64,000 bases of DNA from Tenrec ecaudatus (lineage: Eukaryota > Chordata > Mammalia > Afrosoricida > Tenrecidae), in assembly GCF_050624435.1 (NCBI RefSeq), contig NC_134536.1:128844758-128908757 (forward strand), written 5' to 3'. Both the position numbers and the translations under genes were made by a program. This document shows positions 33,985-64,000 of the stretch, one piece after another; the stretch's first letter is position 1; each line of letters opens with the position of its first letter. The notes beneath the pieces are model-generated. The model ran no database searches. It was not told the origin of the DNA and saw nothing but the letters and a program-made list of their open reading frames with translations.

Positions 33985-36870
33985 ACCCAGTCTTTCTTCC
34001 AAGGAACCTCTGGGTAGCCTAGTACCTCCTGTTAGAAGCCCAAAACATCAACAAATCCCTGTTCCACCCGGAGTACTGACCCAAGCAAACATCGACCCAT
34101 CATCAGGACCCATGATAAAGAAGGCACTGGACTGAGTCTACAGGAAGAACCCTTCGGCACACTGAAATCCATTGGGAACGCAGCGTCCGGAAGTTCTACC
34201 GGCAGTCCTTGTTTTCCACTGGGGAGATAGGGGAACTTCAGGGAGACAGCAGTGTTGGGGCGGGGCAAAGGAGATTGGTCGAGAACCAATTGCGCACATG
34301 GGGACTCCCTTTAGGGGTTCCAGAGCCGGGATCTCTCCAGGAGTCACCAGGCCTTTACTCCAAATTGCCTCTGGGAAGAGGCAAACTTCCTTGTGATTGA
34401 CAGTTCGGTACTTAACAGTATGTTTTCAGGGATGAGAAAGGGACCCGCTGGGCTAGAAGGACAGAGGGTTCCCGGAGAATCCCAGTGGGAAATGTGTATT
34501 CTAGGAGTGACTGGGGAGGGAAGAAGAGAAGCAGACCCTTTCTAGACAGACTCCCAAGCATTTAACGCTCCGTGTGCAGCTCCCTGCAGTCAGCACCTTT
34601 CCAGAGGTGGCAAATGGAGAAGTCGAAAAATCTTCCCAAGGCCACGGGCCTGCCAAGGAGGTTGAGTTCTTGCTTTGCTAAACAGTTCGTCTCCTCCGCC
34701 AAGCTCTGGCCACCACTCTGCCCGCCGTGAAAACCGGGTAGTGGGACTCTGGATACCCTGGCGGCCAGGCAGAGGCTTGGGGCTCTCGGAGCAGGGGTGC
34801 ACCAGGCTGCAAGTAATGTTTCCAGATGATGATATGCTGAGATGACACTGGCCCTCCACTCTCTGCTCTAAGCTCCCCAACATCTGAGAAAACCCATTGC
34901 TGATAAAAGCAATTCCTAGGCCTGAATTACAGGCTTCAGAGCAGGGGTGGGAAAGGGGGCAGGATCCCCTGGAGGGCAGCTATCCCAAAATGTAACAACC
35001 CAGAGAACAAGCAGGATGAGAATGGGGCTAGGCAGTGAAGACCAGAGACCATTCAAGAGATGGGCTGGCCTTGAGCGCCCCCAGGTACTTTCAAACATTA
35101 AGCGCTCTCTCCTCCTCCTCCTCCTCCTTCCTGGTATTTATCCCAACAGGGATCTCAAAGTTTGGAAAGTTACTCAGCCATTTACAGCATAATTACCAGA
35201 ACTTCAAAATGGTCTACTCCACCATGCTGGCCAACCAGGGTGCTTTATTCATCCAGCCTTATTAACAGTGGGGTCTTATGACCATGCACGTTAATTATGC
35301 ACTTAAACAACTGGATGGAAAAATCTGCCCATGATGTATTAAAAAAGCATTTTGTTGCCCCCTGAAGTCATGCTGTCTGGGGGTGAGTTGAGTCTCTGGA
35401 TTTTTGCTGGAAGGCAGCAGGCTTCTTGGCTGAAATTGTTTACAGCACATGGACAGGTTCCACACCAAGGCACAGTTGGTGAAATTGATTTAAGGCTCTC
35501 ATTAAAATGTTCCTTTGTTGAGCTCAAGACATCCCCCTCCTCCCCCTCCACCCCCCCCCAAGGAGATTCCAGACCTCCTGTCCCAAGCTCTCAGCCTGCC
35601 CTAACTTCCCCCCACTGGGAGCCTGCACCCCCCCACCCCACTCTCACCCCTCCTCCCCTAACCACCCGGCACCGGATTAGCATTGATTAACATCAGAGTC
35701 ATCTTCTCACGGAAGGAATTTAGGAATTTCACATTTGTTGAACAAGAGCCCTGACTGTCAGAAATACCCCCTGAACTCTGAAACTTTGAGCCGCAGCCGG
35801 GAGGGCAGCCATGGGGGGGACCCCAGAAACACCAGAACCCAGTGCGCCTAGTCCAGGGGACCCCTGAGCACAGGCTCACCCATGTGGGCAGGCCCCAGGT
35901 CCTGGCTGCACCCGAAAGTTCCATACTTCCTCTGGAAGCAGATGTGGATTCTGCCAGGAGCAATAACCACCGGACACATCACAGGGAACACGAGCCCGCT
36001 CCAGAAACGCCTATAAATCCTGGGGGCTGGCTCTTGCCTCCCCATCCTTTCTAACAGGGACTGGGGAAGAAGGGGATTCCACTAGCACCAAAGCCCCTCC
36101 ACAGCCGGCAGGCCGGGAAGATGCCAGGAAAGGCGATCCCCAGGTGCACCTCCCCCCTTCCCAACGGCCACTCTTCAAAGGCAAAGGAGACTGCTAAGTT
36201 AGGGACCAGGTCTCTCGGGCAACCTTGCCCAAGAAAAGGTTGCTGTGGGTCCACCACCAAAGGTTCTGTCTGGTTGGGGGGCCGGCATGGGGCCTAGGGG
36301 CCTTTGACCCAGGCTATTGGGGTGTGCAGGTAGCTAGGAGCTTTCGCCTAGGGCACTTCTACACCTTGGTGGCCACTCTCAGGTGTGACCAGGCCAGGAA
36401 ATAAAAGCTGCTGCGGGGAGGGAGGTGGTGAATAGGAGGGGGCCTTGTGTTTGCCCTGGAGATGGGGGCCACACCCTCCCCCAAAGCTGTGGCCCTTCAG
36501 GAATGGGCATAAGGAGCTCGGGTTTTGCCTTTCTGTCTATAGAAAGTGAGGCTTTCTTTGCCCGCAGGACGAACAGGATGGCAGTGCAGGAAGGCGCGGA
36601 GAGAACCCCGTCCGCACCTTTGCAGGCAGGCCATGCCCGATTTTGGCAGCGGCCTTCCCACATTAGTCACTAGGACAGCCCTGGACTCCCCACTCCCCGA
36701 ATTCGGCCCTGGCAGGGTGTGGGCCCTGGGCTTGGGTCCCCCAGAGCTAGAGAAGGTGGAAGGCCCCCCAAGTCCTCCCTTGTTCGCCCTCGCGGGCAGG
36801 GTCATCTGGGGTCCCGGCTTGGCTGGGGAACTGGCAGAGAGGAAGCCCAGGGCGTCTGGCAGGCATAGGT
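33985..36870. other. Mostly unique intronic sequence upstream of PTK7 CpG island
   Basis: A MIR-like fragment is at about 34555-34690 (ggtggcaaatggagaagtcg, atcttcccaaggccacgggc). A (CCT)n run lies at about 35111-35131 and C-rich runs at 35530-35660. Two AT-rich blocks (35150-35360 and 35455-35530) resemble conserved noncoding DNA. No coding exon identified. Confidence 0.4.
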
Positions 36871-37357
36871 AACAAAGATCCCCGCTTTGCGCGCCGCAGG
36901 TCCGTCCGGCATCAGGCCCGTCCGGGCCGCCTCACCTGGGCTGAGTCTGGTGAAGGTTACTCCGTCGTCGTCGTCCCCTCCGCCAGCCAGCCAAGTATTA
37001 ACCCACCCTCACCCCCAACACACACACAGGCCGCTAGTCCTATGCCCCCCTGGAGCAATTCCCCATCTGGGCCCGGAGCCGATAACTCCGGCCGTTCCGG
37101 AGTGAACTCTCCTCTCCGGTGGCGCCAGGAAAACTCTGGAAATTGGAGGCGCGTCGCTGGCGGTGCGGGCAGAGAGCGCCCCGATCCCGGGCGCCGGAGC
37201 TTAGCTGGGCTCCGGGCCTCGGTTTGCGGCGCCCCAGCTCCAGAGGCGAGCCTTTCCACCACTCGGGCATTCCTCGGCCGCCCAAACCCATCTCCCGGGC
37301 GCCTCCTTTTGCCCGCGGGGCTCCGGCGCCTCCCAAGCCCAGCTCGCCCCAACTCAC

Positions 37358-37433
37358 CCGCCAGCAGCAGCAGCAGGACACTGAGCACAAGCAGCCGATG
37401 GGGGCCGCCCGGGGCTCCCCGCGCAGCTCCCAT
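37358..37433 (-). CDS. PTK7: PTK7 exon 1: signal peptide of inactive tyrosine-protein kinase 7
   Basis: ATG is the complement of 37431-37433. The exon gives 25 codons plus one base, starting MGAARGAPGG and continuing into a leucine-rich hydrophobic core (five consecutive CTG leucines), then a consensus donor GTGAGT. The start and exon length match human PTK7, whose signal peptide also begins MGAARG. PTK7 is a single-pass membrane protein with seven Ig-like domains and a catalytically dead kinase domain, acting in Wnt and planar cell polarity signalling. Only this exon is in the window; all further exons lie beyond the left edge. Position just downstream of KLC4 in the same direction matches human 6p21.1. 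Confidence 0.85.
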
Positions 37434-37576
37434 CTCGGCGCGGGGATCCGGGAGAGCGGCCGGGGGCGCACAGCACGCGCGCGGACTGAGCTCCGGGGCC
37501 GGCGCGCAAGGCTGAGCGCACCGGAGCGCGGGCGCCGCGGCTGCAGCAGCAGCAGCCGAGCCCGAGCCAGACGCGT

Positions 37577-37642
37577 CCGGAGCCGGAGCCGGAGCCGAAG
37601 CCGAAGCCGAAGCCGGAGCCGGAGCCGGAGCCGCAGCCGCGC
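37577..37642. repeat. Ordered hexamer array in PTK7 5' region
   Basis: Eleven-unit-length run of 6-mers on the plus strand in the order 3 x CCGGAG, 3 x CCGAAG, 3 x CCGGAG, 1 x CCGCAG, then CCGCGC. On the transcribed minus strand it would be GGCTCC/GGCTTC repeats in the probable 5' UTR or core promoter. Confidence 0.9.
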
Positions 37643-37794
37643 GCGCGCCCGCTCGGCCGGTCCCTCCGAGTCTTCGCGCGCGCCGCCACCACTAAGCCCC
37701 GCCCAGCGACGCCCCCTCCCCGCCAGCCTCCGCGCGGCGCCCCGCCTCCCCTCTGGAGCCCCCCTCCTCGCTGTGGAGGAGGAGGAGTCGTAGT

Positions 37795-39668
37795 TGGAGG
37801 AGAAGGAGCCCAGGGATGTGGGACGGAGAGGGAGGGGATCCCCATAGTGCAGGGGACCTTAGTGATGTAGGGCAGGGTAGGCTACGCCCACCGCCTACCA
37901 TCTGCAGAGAACCCCAGGAAACTCAAGTGGCTTTTGTGATTCCATGCACATTTCTGGTTCTGGGCCTTCCTGGGGGTCCCAACCGCAGTTCCTCCAGAAC
38001 TCTTGAGGGAGCTAGAGGGGAAAGTGTGGGCTGTCTCACTCCAAGGTAAGGAGAGAGTGACCTAGAACTTCAGGCTGGCCCCGGTGGCCCAAGCAGATAA
38101 CCGGGAGACCCTGTGGGCACCAGAACAGCTGGAGCGTGGAGAAGGGGGAGGCGGGCAGTGGCTGGACTGTGATTTGCCCTGCACCAATCTGAGTTCAGAG
38201 GCAGAAAGGCTGGGTTCTGAACAGCAAGCGGAAGGCGGCAAAGCTGACAAATGTAGCCCAAGTCCATCTCCAGGCAGTCTGGGGCTGTGTGGGGGCATGG
38301 CCAAGTCTCCAGCTGTGGGGGAGGCCTAGCACAGGCCTTGTTCCAGGCACCCCACCCCCCAGCTCTACCCCCCCTTACATTCTTTCTTTGTTGTGAAAGC
38401 AGCAAGGGGTGTAGGAGGCGGGTCCAGAGGAGTCAAGCTTCAGAAGATGGGCCCCAGCTGCTGCTCAGGCCTCCAGGATGTACCAGAGAGGGGATGGGTA
38501 GTGAGTGCCTCTTCCCCCTCTGGCTCCCAGGCCCCCCAGGCCTGCAGAGACCTCCCTTCTCTAAAGCAGCTGGGAGGAGGGGCAGCCTGGCAGCCAGGAG
38601 CAGTGGCGCCAGGACTCCAGGGTCCTGCCACATGGCCACCACATGTCCCCAGCAACCCAGTCCCCAGCACCTTCTCCTTGGGTTGTGGGCCTCCTCCCCC
38701 AACGCCCAGATGCCTTCCTGCAGGCCATGATGGAGAGGATACAGACAGGGGAAAGAGGAGAGAAGGAATCCCAAAATCAACACTCCCTTGGGGCCCCATC
38801 CATCACTGCCCCTCACCCTTCTGTGCCGGTGGTTGTCTCAGATCCCCCAGAACAGAAATCCCACAGGTGGATGTCCTTGACAAACAGAAATTTATTCTCT
38901 CACAGTTTAGGAAGTCTGAATTCAGGGTGCCAGTGCTGGGGGAAGACTTCCTGTTGCCTGGAGGAAGAACCTGTCTTCTGTGCTCCTGCTCCTGGGTGTC
39001 TTGGCCTGTCTTCTCCCCAGGTGCCTTTCTCTGACCAGTCTTGTTTGAACTCTTTTATATCTTATATCCAAATCCACTCAGTTAAGCCACACCCTCACAC
39101 CAATTAACATAACAAAGACAACCTATTCCCAAATGGGATTTACAGTACTTTACTTATTTGGGGGGGGGGAGTGAAGCACACACAATTGAGTCCGTACTAC
39201 AATTGTACTACAAAGGTTCCAACACAATTCTCTCTTCAACCAGAGCTCAAGTGGCAGCAGTTACCTGATTTCTTCTCTTTAAGAAAAATGAAATACATGG
39301 ACCTGAAGTGAGGCCACAGAGGGGAGCAGGAGAGGCCAGGACATGGTGGCTTGACTGGCCAGCCCTAAAACCCTCTGAGAGAGAAGCCAGCGGCAGGTGG
39401 CAGTGGCGGCTCTGAGGTGCATAACTGCTTCTTACCCACCTTGGGGTGTCAGAGTTAGCGACCACAGGGTGGGAGGGGTGTCCTGAGGGTCCTTGCTGAA
39501 GGACATTCCTGAGGAGGGAGACACTGCCTGCCGAGACCCTAAGGGCAGCAGCTATCCTGTTCCCACATAAAACTGCTCCCCTTCACTGCCCCACCCTGAG
39601 GTGGGGAAAGCCAGGCGCAGTGGGGAATGCTGTGAGGGGGCCCGCAGACCTGTGGGGCGGGCTCAATG
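37795..39668. other. Intergenic region between PTK7 and KLC4
   Basis: About 1.9 kb between the PTK7 CpG island and the KLC4 stop codon (both genes on the minus strand). It should contain the KLC4 3' UTR, and an LTR-like repeat at 38865-39235. The only perfect AATAAA on the minus strand near the KLC4 end is the complement of 38891-38896, inside that repeat. No coding region supported. Confidence 0.5.
38865..39235 (-). repeat. MaLR/LTR-like interspersed repeat, reverse orientation
   Basis: The plus strand reads cagaaatttattctctcaca then gtttaggaagtctgaattca, reverse complement of the polyadenylation end typical of MaLR-like LTRs (tgtgagagaataaatttctg). It continues through a cttttatatcttatatccaa stretch to an end rich in ACA near 39235. 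Class assigned from memory only. Confidence 0.45.
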
Positions 39669-48819
<9,151 letters not shown>

Positions 48820-48839
48820 CCTGGCCAAGGGACCTCACC

Positions 48840-50628
48840 TGGGCTAGGAAACAAACCACCACACTCAGCTGGGGCAAGGAAGAGAACGAGGCTGAGGGTT
48901 CCAGCCCAGCTGAGGGAGGCAGGTGAGGAGGGAACCCATAGGGATGTGGGCAGAGAGGGAGGGAGAGGAACTGAGTGGAATGGAGGGAAAAAAGATAAAC
49001 GGAAATTCTTACAACTACCACTGGGATTTAGGACTCGGCCGTAGAGCAGAGTGGGGTGGAGAGAGCTTGGGGTGGAGACAGGGGAAGGCCTCAGGGGGCA
49101 AGAGAGCACCCCGGGAATCAGAAGGTGTTTGGAGCAGGTTGCCAGGGGACACGTGGCTGCTGGCCTCAAATGGTGGAACCCCCTAGTGGTGCCGTGAAAG
49201 AAAGACCTGGCCGTAGGCTTCAGTGGAGAAAACTCTAGGGAGCCTGGTGGGTGGTACAGCAGCTGGGCTGCTAACCTCAAGGTCAGCTGTTTGAAACCAC
49301 CAGTTGCTCCATGGCAGAAAGCTGAGGCTTTCTACTGGTGTGAAGAAAGCCCTCCGGGGCAGTTGTAGTCTCTCCCAACGGGCTCATGGCGAGCCTGAAC
49401 ACCTAGATGGCAGCGGCCACCACAAAAGGAACAGAAGTGGAGTAGACGGGAGATGCACAGAAAAGAAGGTGGAGTTTTTGCAAAGGAAAGGGGCCAGATA
49501 TCAATGTTCCATCTGGAGAGTGGGTAAGGAAGAAAGCAAGAGCCCCCCTGAGGGGGCCCCAGAAGAAAGCAAGAGCCCCAGAAGAGCACAGCCTGAACCT
49601 GGAAAGAGCCCCAGTCCTGCCTCTCTCCCCACCAGTGAGCCTTGGAGCTCTACTTCCATTCTCCCGGTCGCTGGCCGGCTCCCCACTTCCTCAAAAGGGT
49701 CTCAGTTCTCCCTCTGAAATCCTCTTACCTGTGTGCAGAGCCCTTCCTTGGCTGCGAGAGGCGGAGCTGAGGCCAGTCCGGAAGAAACTCTGCCCTGCAG
49801 CCAAGGATCTGCCCTGCCCAAAGTCCAGGAGTCCAGCCTTCTCCCTCCCCCACCCCCCACCACTCACAGCCACCCAAAGGACAGACCGGACCGGGAGGGC
49901 ACAGAGTTCCACCCAGGGACAAACACCCACCCTCTCCCGGTGCCTACCGGTTTTCAGACCCAACTCAAGTCCCTCCCGCTCTCCCCATGCCAGCCTTTCA
50001 CCCCAAGCCTGAAGGTCTTATTTCTCCCACAGAGGGAGTGAGATCGGAGACCTAAGGCGAGGAGGATGGGTGCGGACCGGGGAAGGGGAAGCTCTGATCG
50101 CTGCTGTCACTTCCAAGGCCAGCTGCGGGAACTCCCCGTCTGCCACGATCACCTACTAACGGGCTCTGGGGAGAGTCACCTTTGGGTGCCTCCCAGCGCC
50201 TGCAGGTGTAGGTTTGAATGGCAGGTCGGCCGAGCGGCCACAGGGTCACAGGGATCGCGGCGCTGGGAATGGGTCTTCGGGGACTGGGAAAGCGGGCAGA
50301 GAAGTGGCCTGCAGTCGACATGCCCTGCGGGCCCAGGACAGAGGTGGGCCCGGGCAGGGAGGAGGCGGTGCCGCGGGACTCCGCCGCGGCCAGGGACCCG
50401 GCGGCGGACCAGCCCGTGGTCAGTGAGTCAGTCGGTCGCGAGGGGGCGGGGCAGGCCGTCTGTCTTTCTGGGTCGCGAGGGGCGGGGAAGGACCGCGGAG
50501 GGCGGGGCTTGGGGGTCTGTCTGGCGTCGTGGCAGATGGGGCGGAGGAGGCCGGTTCCCCGGTCCGGGAGTGCAGGAGTAAGAAGTGATGTGGACTTCCG
50601 ACCCTCAACCCCCGAAGTTCCCTCCGAG
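48840..50628 (-). other. KLC4: KLC4 intron 1 (inferred)
   Basis: Runs from the inferred donor GTGAGT (complement of 50629-50634) to the acceptor cctagcccag| (AG is the complement of 48839-48840) before the ATG exon. An AfroSINE lies at about 49235-49415 (gggctgctaacctcaaggtc, tgtttgaaaccaccagttgc). A second good donor-like site, CACAG|GTAAGAGG, is the complement of 49723-49731 and could close an alternative first exon. Confidence 0.55.
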
Positions 50629-50634
50629 ACTCAC

Positions 50635-50692
50635 CGACAGTCTCCCGGTCTGGCTGCAGCCCTGGCCGGTACTGCCCCTTTAAATCCATCAT
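50635..50692 (-). other. Upstream ORF in KLC4 leader (first exon part)
   Basis: Two adjacent ATGs (complement of 50690-50692 and 50687-50689) open a frame MMDLKGQYRPGLQPDRETV ending one base into a codon at the donor. Joined to the exon at 48838 it continues [20 protein letters not shown] and stops at the complement of 48768-48770, 42 codons in all. It overlaps the KLC4 start codon in another frame by about 50 bases. Depends on the inferred splice. Confidence 0.4.
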
Positions 50693-50720
50693 GGCCGCCG
50701 CGCTCCGCAATTGTTTTGAC
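50635..50720 (-). other. KLC4: KLC4 5' leader exon 1 (inferred, 5' end approximate)
   Basis: On the minus strand, the sequence in the CpG island ends with a strong splice donor CTGTCG|GTGAGTC (GT within 50629-50634), suited to joining the KLC4 ATG exon at 48838. The transcription start is not visible; the upper limit is set only by the promoter motifs at 50729-50776. It would contribute 5' leader carrying the upstream ORF described separately. Confidence 0.5.
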
Positions 50721-51064
50721 GGCTCCCGGGGGCGGGGCCGCACAGTCACGTGACCCAGGAGCCTCCCGGCGATTGGCTCGGCCGGAGGAGGAGGTGTGTC
50801 CCCGTCCTGGCCGCGCGCGAGAGAGACGGGCAGCCGGCTCTGACGACCGGGGCAAGCCTGTGGGACCCTTCCGCCCTGTCCTACCAGGTCGCGAGGAGTC
50901 GGGACCAACTAGAGGGCGGGCAGTGAACGCTCTCGAGGTACAGCTGGGCGGCGGGGCGCCCTCCCGCTTACGTCACAGGAGAGCGACGGCTCTAGGGGCG
51001 GGCCGCGTCATCGGGCAGCGCCGGGCGGCGGGGCCGAAGGTAAGGTGGTGTGCCCAGCGTGCCC
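50715..51064. promoter_or_regulatory. Bidirectional CpG-island promoter of KLC4 and MRPL2
   Basis: The two genes are divergent and their 5' ends share one CpG island (about 50210-51230). Motifs I can see: a GC box ggggcggggc at 50729-50738, a palindromic E-box GTCACGTGAC at 50745-50754 (USF/TFE family, CLEAR-like), an inverted CCAAT box ATTGG at 50772-50776, and a CRE-like TTACGTCA at 50968-50975. No TATA box. The motif set is common for housekeeping genes. Confidence 0.6.
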
Positions 51065-54807
<3,743 letters not shown>

Positions 54808-54825
54808 ACCTTACCCCTGGATTCC

Positions 54826-54831
54826 AATAAA
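54826..54831 (+). terminator. MRPL2: MRPL2 polyadenylation signal
   Basis: Canonical AATAAA 19 bases after the stop codon, followed about 25 bases later by a TG-rich downstream element (gggggtgtgtgtgggg). The 3' UTR is therefore very short, about 40 bases. Confidence 0.85.
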
Positions 54832-55009
54832 ATGACCCTTGATTTTTGTTACTGTTCCTGGGGGTGTGTGTGGGGGGGGGGTTTGGGTGGGGGTTGGGGG
54901 AGGTGGGCAGTGATGCAATCTGGAACTGGAAGAAAAAAAAGACCAGAGAAGGGATTCAGTGGGGGGAAGGGGACAAACGAGGGCTGAGTGCAGCACCCCA
55001 CCTCCCTCC

Positions 55010-55700
55010 CACGCTCACATCTGCGAGCCCCAGCGTCCTTCCTCCGCACAGGCGCGGGGGCAGCCCGTGACCTCCAGGTCTTCCCCGTTCCGATTCGGGG
55101 ATTCTGGGAAGGAGCTTCCGGCGGCAGGAGCGAGGCCGGCTAGGAAAGGGCGGCGGCGAGGGGGAGGCGCCCCCGCCGAGTCGCCGAGGTGGCACCGCTG
55201 GCTCCGCCCCGCGCTCGCCTCCCAGGGCCCCTCGCTTTCCGCTGTGTCCAGCGGAAATGAGTCGCAGCTCGGGGCGGGTGGGCGGCGGAGCCCCCGGAGC
55301 CGGGCGGGCCGTGGGCAGGCCTCAGCCCCGCAGCCAGCCGCGAGCCCGTGCGCGCGCGCGCAGCCAGCCCCGGCCCCGGCCCCAGGGCGCCCGCGCCACA
55401 CCCCCTGACCGCGGCGCCCGCCCTGCAGAAGCACGCCCTCCGGCCGGACCCTTAGGGGCCAGCCCGGGCCGGAGTCTCCGTCAGCCGCCGCCGCCATCGC
55501 CTGCGCCGAGTCCCCGGCTCTGGGAAGGACGGGCCTCGCGCCACGACCCCATCGGCTTCTGAGGTGGCCAGAGCCCCGCCGCGGCCCCCTGCCCCTACCT
55601 GGTTGCCTGTCCGCTAGCCGACCAGATCTCTTGGTCACCCGATCTCGGCCCTTCCACCCAGTCTCACTCCCTGAGTACATCGGGCCTGGCGCCCCCTCAC
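55010..55700 (+). promoter_or_regulatory. CUL7: CUL7 CpG-island promoter
   Basis: CpG-dense block between the MRPL2 polyadenylation site and the first CUL7 coding exon. It includes an ETS-like CTTCCGG (55115-55121) and GC-rich sequence without a TATA box. CUL7 has a noncoding first exon in human; the coding exon here begins after an acceptor (tgtgtcccag|, exon from 56351), so at least one leader exon must lie in or near this island. I could not fix its donor. Large ORFs on both strands (up to 235 codons) come from base composition. Confidence 0.6.
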
Positions 55701-56358
55701 CCACCCTCCTTGCCGCGCGCACCCCTGCTTACCGGGACCCCCACCCATGGGCAGCAAGCCTCGCACCCCTCACCTGTGGCGTCTCGTGTGCACCTTCTCC
55801 CGGACCTAGCGTTCCTGCCGCAGCCAGCCTTGCTGCTCCAGCTGATGGAGCCCTGGGCGCCTCCAGCGCCCACCCCCCAGCCCCCTCCCCTGAGCCCCAT
55901 GGCTCCTGCTCCCCTCCTCCCCACCAGGTCTCTGCCTTTCCCACGCACATCTCACATCATCCGTCTAGCCTTCCCCTTCGCCCCATCTCCCCCAGTGCTC
56001 CTGGGAAGGAGCTGGGCAAGCCTTAGAAATCCACTTGTAACTGCATGGCCGCCCTGGCCCCTCCTCCACCCCATGGCCCCAAGCCAAGCTACTATGGGAA
56101 GCAGGGTCTCGCAGGCCCACCTTTCAGCCCCCAAATTCCCTATTTTCTCAGAGCAAACACCCCAGTGTGCCCCGGCTCTGGCCCGGCCCCACCCAGCCCT
56201 GCAGCAGTCAACTCCTGGCCCCTGAGCCCCCCTCCCTGCCCGACAGCTGTTGCCGCATTTGCTTCCCCAACTCCTGGATATCCACGACACTGTCACCTCC
56301 CCTCTCACTCCTGCTTGTCTGTTCTTTCCCTTGTGTGGTGTGTGTCCCAGGTGCCAAG

Positions 56359-63972
<7,614 letters not shown>

Positions 63973-64000
63973 GTAACGCGTGCCCACACCTGGGCCCAGG

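Larger units (their letters stand above)
1..37357 (-). other. PTK7: PTK7 intron 1 (partial, runs off left edge)
   Basis: This 37 kb stretch lies downstream, on the minus strand, of PTK7 exon 1 and begins with the donor GTGAGT (complement of 37352-37357). I searched the minus-strand reading frames for the exon that follows the signal peptide in PTK7, which encodes the first Ig-like domain, and did not find it, so the whole stretch is taken as intron 1. Human PTK7 also has a very long first intron. It holds AfroSINEs, L1 3' ends, RTE relics, a solo LTR, simple repeats and several unique AT-rich blocks, listed separately. No independent gene could be supported inside it. Confidence 0.75.
36880..37790 (-). 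promoter_or_regulatory. PTK7: PTK7 CpG-island promoter and first exon region
   Basis: GC- and CpG-dense stretch surrounding PTK7 exon 1, flanked by CpG-poor DNA. The minus-strand 5' UTR should lie between the ATG at 37433 and somewhere near 37.55-37.7 kb. There is no TATA box at a useful distance, as expected for a CpG-island promoter. GC-box-like ggggcgg complement motifs occur near 37697-37716. The transcription start cannot be fixed from sequence. Confidence 0.65.

Noticed and set aside
37354-37845. 163-codon minus-strand ORF over PTK7 exon 1 and the hexamer repeat
   Set aside because: It is in a different frame from the PTK7 signal peptide, and its Gly/Ser repeats come from the hexamer array. 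PTK7 starts at 37433 with a proper signal peptide.
55015-55722. 235-codon minus-strand ORF in the CUL7 CpG island
   Set aside because: GC-rich shadow ORF with no domain and no matching gene at this syntenic position.

Overview
The window is nuclear DNA from a placental mammal. It carries spliced protein-coding genes with canonical splice sites, CpG-island promoters, and many SINEs and LINEs. The interspersed repeats point to Afrotheria: tRNA-derived SINEs of the AfroSINE type, the afrotherian L1 3' UTR family, and RTE-type LINEs resembling elephant RTE1. A SPIN-like hAT MITE in an MRPL2 intron favours a tenrec, with Echinops telfairi the best guess. Species is inferred from recalled repeat families, not from an alignment.

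The order is PTK7 (minus) - KLC4 (minus) - MRPL2 (plus) - CUL7 (plus). This is human 6p21.1 read in the opposite direction. Positions 1-37357 appear to lie entirely in PTK7 intron 1, which is large and repeat-rich between about 2.5 and 19 kb and around 30-34 kb, and more unique between 19 and 30 kb and 34 and 37 kb. The only PTK7 coding exon present is exon 1 (37358-37433), encoding the signal peptide, in a CpG island. About 2 kb further on lies KLC4, which is complete: 15 coding exons, 39669-48819, 616 residues. A CpG island at about 50.2-51.2 kb separates KLC4 from the divergent MRPL2 gene and probably serves as a bidirectional promoter. MRPL2 is complete: 7 coding exons, 51065-54807, 304 residues, including one GC-AG intron. 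Just downstream is the CUL7 CpG island, then the first 11 coding exons of CUL7 (56359-63972, about 877 codons); the gene runs off the right edge inside the DOC domain.

The genes are functionally unrelated: a Wnt/planar-polarity pseudokinase receptor, a kinesin-1 light chain, a mitochondrial ribosomal protein and a cullin scaffold. They share only conserved synteny and, for KLC4/MRPL2, a promoter. I found no CRISPR array, operon, structural RNA gene or other prokaryote-like system. The most interesting items are an inferred upstream ORF overlapping the KLC4 start codon, the GC-AG intron, the SPIN-like element, a solo LTR with intact target-site duplication, tandem TA-flanked MITEs, RTE relics, and inverted repeat pairs in PTK7 intron 1.
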